Origin: DASZMX01 sp035551475 | GTDB lineage: Bacteria > Verrucomicrobiota > Verrucomicrobiia > Limisphaerales > Palsa-1400 | DNA length: 64,000 nt | Direction of reading: 5' to 3' | Assembly: GCA_035551475.1 (NCBI GenBank) | Contig: DASZMX010000103.1 | Span: 1-64,000, forward strand | Part shown: piece by piece, positions 59,010 to 64,000 of the stretch | Numbering within the stretch: the stretch's first letter is position 1 | How the letters are laid out: each line of letters opens with the position of its first letter | The notes under the pieces: model-generated | Databases searched by the model: none | Seen by the model: the letters and a program-made list of their open reading frames with translations, nothing else | What the model was told of the DNA's origin: nothing | Translations under genes and position numbers: made by a program

Positions 59010-59576
59010 TCAATGGCAAGAGCGCACCGGCTTCGCCATGAGGACTTTGCGCCGCAGCGTCATGCAGCCTATTCCGCCGAGCCCGATCAGAATCCAGGTG
59101 GACGGCTCAGGCACGCTCGCGACGACAAAGGTGTCGCTCACACCGCTCAAGGTGTTCCCGCTGTAAGCGACGGACGTGCCGGTCGGCGAACCGTTGAAAT
59201 CACCCGCGAGGGTCGCCGGGGAATCCTGGCTGCTAAACCCGAAGGTGACGGATTGCCCCAGCGTCAATTCGTTGGCGGGCGAATTGGCGGTAAATTGAAT
59301 CGAGGAACCGTTGAAACTAACAATGCTGTCGCTCCACCCCGAGGGAGTGGTCACGGAGGACGGAGCGTGCGGCAGGAAAAACGAGCCCGGCACCCAAGCA
59401 TACCACAACGAGCCAAGGGTTGTGCTGCTGGTGTCCGTGAGAGTCAGCGTGTAATTGTAGAGTCCTCCAGTCCCAGCTGTGCCCGCCAGAGTCCCCGAAG
59501 CTGTCAATCCCTGCCCTTGCGCCGCGCTCAAGGCCGCCAGTGAAATCGCGAAAATGGTAGAGTTCAAGTATTTCAT
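59010..59576 (-). CDS. PEP-CTERM exosortase substrate
   Basis: The 188-residue protein has a signal peptide (MKYLNSTIFAISLAALSAA), a beta-rich mature part (LYNYTLTLTDTSSTTLGSLW, FGFSSQDSPATLAGDF) and a C-terminal VPEPSTWILIGLGGIGCMTLRRK, which is the VPEP box, hydrophobic helix and basic tail recognised by exosortase. It should be anchored and cut at the cell envelope. No exosortase gene is in the window. The start is ATG 59576; upstream extension overlaps the divergent gene. Confidence 0.88.
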   Translation of the reverse strand: MKYLNSTIFAISLAALSAAQGQGLTASGTLAGTAGTGGLYNYTLTLTDTSSTTLGSLWYAWVPGSFFLPHAPSSVTTPSGWSDSIVSFNGSSIQFTANSPANELTLGQSVTFGFSSQDSPATLAGDFNGSPTGTSVAYSGNTLSGVSDTFVVASVPEPSTWILIGLGGIGCMTLRRKVLMAKPVRSCH

Positions 59577-59655
59577 ATTGCGGGTAAGAGACGCCAAAAA
59601 GGGCTTTGTTCCCGGAAACTTGCGTTTGCCTCGTTGGGAAAGTAACGTCCCCGCC

Positions 59656-60870
59656 ATGGCTGAAATCAAACCATTTGCCGCCCTGCGGCCTGATCCCAAG
59701 CGCGCGGCGAAAATCTGCGAGTTGCCCTACGACGTCATGTCCTCCGCGGAAGCGCGGTCGCTCGCGCAGGGCAACCCGCTGAGTTTTCTGCATGTCAGCA
59801 AGCCGGAGATTGATTTGCCCGAAACCACCGACGTCTATTCCCCGGCGGTTTACGAAAAAGGCCGTGAAAACTTTCAACGCCTGATCGCCGAAGGAGCGCT
59901 GCAACAAGACGTCCAGCCGTGCTCTTACTTTTACCGCCAAATCATGGGTTCTCATTCGCAAACCGGACTGGTGGCGGTGGCGAGCTGCCAGGAATATCTG
60001 GATGGCGTGATCAAAAAGCACGAATTAACCCGCCCGGACAAAGAAGACGACCGCGTCAAACACATCGAGCATCTCAACGCGCAAACCGGCAATGTGTTCC
60101 TCGCCCATCGCGCCAACCCGCGTCTGGATGAACTGGCCCGGCGCGTCACGGCCGGTTCGCCAGAGATCGACTTCACCGCGTCGGACGGCGTTCGCCACAC
60201 GTCATGGACTGTCCGCGACGACGCGACGATTAAGGCGATTCACGATCTGTTCGCCGCCATGCCGAATTTGTATATTGCCGACGGGCACCATCGCACGGCG
60301 GCGGCGGGGCGCATTTTCAAATCACGGAAAGGCGCGGGCCAAAGCGGCTGGTTTATGAGCGTGATTTTTCCGCACAATCAACTCCAGATTCTACCCTATA
60401 ACCGTGTCCTGAAGGATTTCAACGGCGGCAACGAGGCGCAATTGTTGAAAAAATTGGAATCTATTTTCGAGATTTCACCGAGCACCCCGCCCAAGCCGGC
60501 AAAAAAGCACGATCTCTCGCTTTACCTGAAAAGCGGCTGGCACGGCCTCCATTTTCGCGACGCCATCACATCCGCCGCCCGAGGCATCGACGCGTTGGAC
60601 GTTTCGCTTTTGCAAACCCACGTGCTGGCGCCGATTTTTGGCGTGGACGATCCGCGCACCAGCAAACGCATTCAATTTATCGGCGGCATTCGCGGGACGG
60701 CGGAGCTGGAAAAGGTCGTGAACAGCGGAGAATTCGCCTGCGCGTTTTCGATGTTTCCCACCAGCATGGAAGACCTGATGTCCATTGCCGATGAAGGGGG
60801 CATCATGCCGCCCAAGAGCACCTGGTTTGAACCCAAGCTGCGCGACGCGATGTTCTGTCATTTGATCTGA
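59656..60870 (+). CDS. DUF1015-family protein
   Basis: The 404-residue protein shows EIKPFAALRPDPKRAAKICE, LPYDVMSSAEARSLA, PLSFLHVSKPEIDLP and PNLYIADGHHRTAAAGRI, the DUF1015 (SerK-like) signatures. Some members are ADP- or ATP-dependent L-serine kinases, so a kinase role is possible but not shown. It lies 27 bases upstream of the glucokinase-like gene on the same strand. The start is ATG 59656. Confidence 0.88.
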   Translation: MAEIKPFAALRPDPKRAAKICELPYDVMSSAEARSLAQGNPLSFLHVSKPEIDLPETTDVYSPAVYEKGRENFQRLIAEGALQQDVQPCSYFYRQIMGSHSQTGLVAVASCQEYLDGVIKKHELTRPDKEDDRVKHIEHLNAQTGNVFLAHRANPRLDELARRVTAGSPEIDFTASDGVRHTSWTVRDDATIKAIHDLFAAMPNLYIADGHHRTAAAGRIFKSRKGAGQSGWFMSVIFPHNQLQILPYNRVLKDFNGGNEAQLLKKLESIFEISPSTPPKPAKKHDLSLYLKSGWHGLHFRDAITSAARGIDALDVSLLQTHVLAPIFGVDDPRTSKRIQFIGGIRGTAELEKVVNSGEFACAFSMFPTSMEDLMSIADEGGIMPPKSTWFEPKLRDAMFCHLI

Positions 60871-60897
60871 CCCGTCGCTTCGGCTACGGTGCCCCCG

Positions 60898-61587
60898 ATG
60901 AACGTGTTGGTGATCGACGTCGGCGGAACGCACATCAAGTTTCGGGTTTGGGGCAAATCGGCCCGGCGCGAAATTCCTTCCGGCAAAGACATGACGCCGG
61001 AGAAAATGGCGGCTTCCGTCCTGGATATGACCAAGACATGGAAGTACGAGGCGATTTCCATCGGGCTGCCGGGCCCCGTCATTCACGGCCGCGCCGCCGG
61101 AGATCCGCCAAATCTCGGCCCCGGGTGGGTCGGCTTTGATTTTTCCAAATGCTTCAAGAAACCTGTCAAGATCATTAACGACGCCGCCATGCAAGCGTTG
61201 GGCAGCTATCACGGCGGACGCATGCTGTTCATCGGGCTCGGGACGGGGTTGGGCTCGACGCTTATTTTGGATGACGTGATTGTGCCGCTGGAGCTGGGCG
61301 AATTGATGCACCGTCAAACCAGTGTGGGCCAGGCCCTCGGGCGTAAAGCAGCCGACCGTGACCGCCGCGCGTGGGCCAAGGCGGTGCGCATCGTCGTGCG
61401 CAGCCTCGCCGCCGCTTTTCGCACGGATTACATCGTGATTGGCGGCGGGAATGTGAGGCTCCTCGGGCGCTTGCCGGGCCCGGCCCAGCGCGGCTCGAAT
61501 GACAAGGCGTTCATCGGCGGGGCGCGTTTATGGTCGGGGGCGTCCATCACCGCCCGCGCCCGCAAACATACGTGGGTCATTACGTGA
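60898..61587 (+). CDS. Polyphosphate glucokinase-like ROK-type kinase
   Basis: The 229-residue protein has the ATP-grip LVIDVGGTHIKFRVWG, SIGLPGPVIHG, the catalytic-type IINDAAMQALGSY and FIGLGTGLGS, which match the polyphosphate/ATP glucokinase (PpgK) branch. The C-terminus DYIVIGGGNVRLLGRLPG also fits. Length is slightly below PpgK. Phosphate donor unknown. The end overlaps the convergent HAD phosphatase by eight bases. Confidence 0.85.
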   Translation: MNVLVIDVGGTHIKFRVWGKSARREIPSGKDMTPEKMAASVLDMTKTWKYEAISIGLPGPVIHGRAAGDPPNLGPGWVGFDFSKCFKKPVKIINDAAMQALGSYHGGRMLFIGLGTGLGSTLILDDVIVPLELGELMHRQTSVGQALGRKAADRDRRAWAKAVRIVVRSLAAAFRTDYIVIGGGNVRLLGRLPGPAQRGSNDKAFIGGARLWSGASITARARKHTWVIT

Positions 61588-62290
61588 GAGGCGGCGTCCA
61601 TTCCGCCTGGACTCCGACTTCGAGTTTTTCCGCCAGAATCAAATCCAACAATTCCGCCACACCCGCTCCATGGGAAGCCTGGGTCACGTAATCCGCGCGT
61701 TTCTTTAATTCCGGCACTGCGTTGCTGACCGCCACCGCCAAGCCGCCGGCCGCCAGCAGGTCGTAATCGTTCTCGCCATCACCGATGGCCGCCGTCTGGA
61801 CGCGGTTCCAGCCGCGCGTCCGCAGCGCCGTCTGCAAGCCGGTGGCTTTATTGACACCGCCGGGCAAAACCATGACCGAGCCTTTGTTCATGATGATTTC
61901 CAACGGCAACTTCAACGCCGCAATCACTTCCGCCACGGCGCCCTGATTTGGCTCCTGAGTGGCCACAATGGCGCGCCCGACGAACAACGGCGCCACGCCG
62001 CGTTTCCCCAGCTCCTCCACAAATTCGCGCGAGGTCGGCGGGCAAAGCAATTCCACTTTCTGAGTCACGGGCTCATAGAGCAGCGCGCCATTTTCCGCCA
62101 CCACCAGATCCAAAGAATCCAATTGCGGAAAAACTTCGCGCAATTCATGCAACTCCCGGCCTGTCACCAAAATCACGCGCCGGCCGGCCTCGCGCCACCG
62201 CGCCAAGGCCCTCAACGTGGCGGGCTCCACCGTCCCATGCCGCGCCAACGTCCCATCGTAATCCGTCGCCAACACTTGAACATCCCTCAC
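61580..62290 (-). CDS. HAD-superfamily phosphatase (Cof/SPP type)
   Basis: The 236-residue hydrolase has motif I VLATDYDGTLARHG, motif II VILVTGRELHEL, the capping region VVAENGALLYEP and motif IV IGDGENDYDLLAAGGLAVAVSNA. It removes a phosphate from a sugar or small metabolite. The start is GTG 62290, preceded by GGGGGA; the TTG at 62323 is further from any ribosome site. It is convergent with the glucokinase gene, which may be metabolically related. Confidence 0.87.
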   Translation of the reverse strand: MRDVQVLATDYDGTLARHGTVEPATLRALARWREAGRRVILVTGRELHELREVFPQLDSLDLVVAENGALLYEPVTQKVELLCPPTSREFVEELGKRGVAPLFVGRAIVATQEPNQGAVAEVIAALKLPLEIIMNKGSVMVLPGGVNKATGLQTALRTRGWNRVQTAAIGDGENDYDLLAAGGLAVAVSNAVPELKKRADYVTQASHGAGVAELLDLILAEKLEVGVQAEWTPPLT

Positions 62291-62324
62291 ACCCCAATTT
62301 CCCCCAGCGCGAAGGTTTTTCAAG

Positions 62325-62810
62325 TCAGCCCGCGTCAGTCTCCGGCGTGACCTGCGAGAATGTTATCCCGCCGCGCTCTGCCTCAGAAAAGAATTGAGAT
62401 GACGCCAAAACGGGCCGGCGGCGTATAAATTGCCGGTAATCAGCGGCACGAAATGTTATCTCGCCCTGTAAACACTCAAATTGCCAAAGCCAAGTCGGTT
62501 GACCGCCTTGGGCGGCAACGGCATCCGACCGGTGGAGTTTCATGACGATCGGACAGCCATCCGGCTCGGGCTTCAAAGTAATGTGGACATCGCGAGCATC
62601 GTCAAATATGAGAGTCGCAGGCGACATCCACGACTTGTAGTATATTTCACCCGCCGCCGGCTTTATCCTTTGCCACGTGTAATCAATGTCGAAAGCGAGG
62701 GCGAGGTTCTGGAATCCAATCGCGTGAATATAAACATCATGCCAGCCCATTCGTTCAAAATCGGCTGAGGTCCAGATCCACTTTTCCGGTAAGTAATCTC
62801 CTTCGGCCAT
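62325..62810 (-). CDS. Uncharacterised small conserved protein
   Basis: The 161-residue product reads LPEKWIWTSADFERMGWHDVYIHAIGF, quoted here in parts (WIWTSADFERMGWHD), then DIDYTWQRIKPAAGEIYYKSW, ATLIFDDARDVHITL and LWQFECLQGEITF. The IWT.DFE.MGWHD and LAFDIDYI-type strands occur in short conserved proteins of unknown function. No signal peptide. The start is ATG 62810; the frame runs to TTG 62846. It is 35 bases from the HAD gene on the same strand. Confidence 0.68.
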   Translation of the reverse strand: MAEGDYLPEKWIWTSADFERMGWHDVYIHAIGFQNLALAFDIDYTWQRIKPAAGEIYYKSWMSPATLIFDDARDVHITLKPEPDGCPIVMKLHRSDAVAAQGGQPTWLWQFECLQGEITFRAADYRQFIRRRPVLASSQFFSEAERGGITFSQVTPETDAG

Positions 62811-62916
62811 ACCGGGAATGTGCTGGTGGACGTTCGCCAGGGTCAAGATCGCAATCGTGGCGAAGGCGCATAAACCCCTTCTTGAATGGCGCCATCGAAG
62901 GTCTTATGCTGTGCGC

Positions 62917-63140
62917 ATGAAGTACGCGGATCGTATTACGTTCGACCCGGAACAATGTGGGGGACGGCCCTGCATTCGCCATTATCGCATCCGTGTGAAG
63001 GACGTGCTCGATCTCCTGGCCGCAGGCGTGCCCGAGAGGAAATTCTGGGGGATTACAAATTCCTCCAGCCCGAAGACATCCGCGCCTGCCTCGAATTTGC
63101 CGCTAAGCAAGTCAACTTTCCCGTGCTCGTGAACGCCTGA
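62917..63140 (+). pseudogene. DUF433 antitoxin gene, frameshifted
   Basis: From ATG 62917 the frame reads MKYADRITFDPEQCGGRPC, IRHYRIRVKDVLDLLAAGVPE, typical of DUF433. At 63037-63041 (AGAGGAAATT) one base is missing: in the next frame the family continues as EILGDYKFLQPEDIRACLEF, ending at the TGA at 63138-63140. Adding a G restores the full length of about 75 residues. It is the antitoxin partner of the DUF5615 gene four bases downstream. A sequencing error is possible. Confidence 0.75.
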
Positions 63141-63144
63141 AATA

Positions 63145-63473
63145 GTGCGCTTCCTGGTCGACACGCAATTGCCCGCTGCGTTGGCTCGCTGGCTTCGTGA
63201 CAGAGGGCATCAAGCCGAGCATGTTCTGGACATCGGATTGGCGCAGAGCAAGGACAATCCTGTTTGGCAGTATGCCTTACAACACGAAGCTGCGATTATC
63301 ACGAAGGACGAGGATTTCGCCGAATGGGTTCGTTGAGGTCGTGTTGGCCCTTCTGTGGTTTGGCTTCGCATGGGCAATTCATCAACGCGCGTTTTATTGA
63401 CATGGATCGAGCCGCTTCTGCCCTCATTGTCCAAAAATTGCAACAGAGCGAGCGATTGATCGAAGTCCGTTGA
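63145..63473 (+). pseudogene. DUF5615 PIN-like toxin gene, nonsense and frameshift
   Basis: From GTG 63145 the protein reads MRFLVDTQLPAALARWLRD, GHQAEHVLDIGLAQSKDNPV and ITKDEDFAEWVR, a DUF5615 PIN-like toxin, then hits TGA at 63334-63336. Beyond the stop the same frame goes on as GRVGPSVVWLRMGNSSTRVL, WIEPLLPS, and the typical end VQKLQQSERLIEVR appears in another frame to 63473. So one nonsense change and one later frameshift inactivate it. Both members of this toxin-antitoxin pair are broken. Confidence 0.75.
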
Positions 63474-63547
63474 CATATTGCGCTTGTCTGCGCCGGAAGC
63501 CCACTCGCCGCTTGCGTCTCGCTCGGGTTGTGTCAACACTCTGCGCC

Positions 63548-64000
63548 ATGATTACCCGGATCTTTTGCGCCTGCGCATGCCTCTTGACGGTGGGAGCGTT
63601 GGCGGAGGGAACTAATGCCTACGCGCCCAAACCCATTGTGCCGGGAGGCGTCGTGTTGTGCCTCTATCCGTCGGATTCGCCTTACTTGAATCAGGCGCGC
63701 GTGGGGGAGGCGGAGGTTTACAATATGAGCAAGTCTGTGCCGGGGCGCATCTCGAGCATCGTAAACATTCACAATCCGTCGATTGAAGCGCACTTCGTTG
63801 ACGCCTCGCTCAACACGGGAGCCGCGGTGATTCTGGTGGCGGGCGGCGGTCACAACACGCTGAATGTTGGCGGGGAAAGCGCGGATTTTGTGCCGTTCTT
63901 TTACAATTATGGTGTCAATACGATTATTTTGCGGAACCGGCTCCGGCGCGACGGCTATAACGTGAAAACCAACGCCGTGCGCGACGCCATGCAGGCGATC
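63548..64000 (+). CDS. Secreted alpha/beta-hydrolase (esterase-like), cut by window edge
   Basis: From ATG 63548 to the window edge 151 codons read MITRIFCACACLLTVGAL, AEGTNAYAPKPIVPGG, VVLCLYPSDSPYLNQARVG, VILVAGGGHNTLNVGGES, DFVPFFYNYGVNTIILRN. The signal peptide and the AGGGHNTLNVGGES oxyanion-type loop suggest a carbohydrate esterase-like alpha/beta hydrolase. The nucleophile elbow lies beyond the edge, so the catalytic class cannot be stated. It sits downstream of the decayed toxin pair. Confidence 0.7.
   Translation, partial: MITRIFCACACLLTVGALAEGTNAYAPKPIVPGGVVLCLYPSDSPYLNQARVGEAEVYNMSKSVPGRISSIVNIHNPSIEAHFVDASLNTGAAVILVAGGGHNTLNVGGESADFVPFFYNYGVNTIILRNRLRRDGYNVKTNAVRDAMQAI

Overview
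This 64 kb window is a gene-dense, moderately high-GC bacterial chromosome segment that most resembles a soil or freshwater member of the Verrucomicrobiota (Pedosphaera/Limisphaerales type). The lineage is inferred from several things together: a PEP-CTERM protein, a prepilin-like protein with the H-X9-DG type tail, secreted proteins ending in a 'StdL..W ... FYR' module, a Tol-Pal system, an ImuA-ImuB-DnaE2 cassette, glycoside hydrolases, and many genes without a clear Shine-Dalgarno. No 16S gene is present to confirm it. No phage, transposase, integrase or CRISPR array was seen.

Layout. 1-6.8 kb: frr (cut by the edge) and trpD on minus, then on plus an acyl-CoA synthetase, a small zinc-finger protein, a two-domain nucleoside diphosphate kinase homologue, an FNR-like flavin reductase, gcvT and gcvH. 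6.8-11.5 kb: a secreted beta-rich protein on minus, then a SAM-I riboswitch with promoter, antiterminator and terminator controlling a threonine-synthase-like gene, a ThiS/MoaD-like sulfur carrier ending in GG and a NIL-domain protein. HU/IHF and an A-type Fe-S carrier follow. 11.6-17.6 kb: a tightly coupled operon of a secreted TPR protein, histidine kinase, response regulator and NatA/NatB-like ABC exporter. 17.6-26.3 kb: a eukaryote-type hisA, a decayed secreted-protein gene, comM, an FkbM methyltransferase, a GH5 hydrolase, a divergent pteridine-binding protein, an EgtD-like methyltransferase and a UVR-domain protein.

26.4-33 kb: the mutasome cassette dnaE2-imuB-imuA, a VapBC toxin-antitoxin pair and tRNA-Leu(GAG). 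33-43 kb: two rhodaneses, GH26 mannanase, an RlmI-like methyltransferase, hisS with an unlisted 59-residue membrane protein beside it, rpoZ, smpB, rpmB, a pseudopilin, and a LysR regulator divergent from an aminotransferase. 43-53.6 kb: a thioredoxin fusion, a GAF histidine kinase, tRNA-Thr(CGT), clpB, and then tolQ-tolR-tolA-tolB-pal followed by tatA-tatA-tatC, closed by a terminator. 53.6-64 kb: a TPR membrane protein, an internally duplicated TIGR03118 protein, a DUF1573-cytochrome c fusion, a PEP-CTERM protein, a DUF1015 protein, a glucokinase-like protein, a HAD phosphatase, a decayed DUF433/DUF5615 toxin-antitoxin pair and the start of an alpha/beta hydrolase.

The most interesting system is the riboswitch operon at 8.55-10.6 kb. 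A methionine-responsive switch sits in front of a 'threonine synthase' that is packaged with a thiocarboxylate-type sulfur carrier and a methionine-binding-type NIL domain. This suggests that the enzyme makes homocysteine from O-phosphohomoserine rather than threonine. That function is inference; the riboswitch architecture and the gene content are read directly from the sequence.
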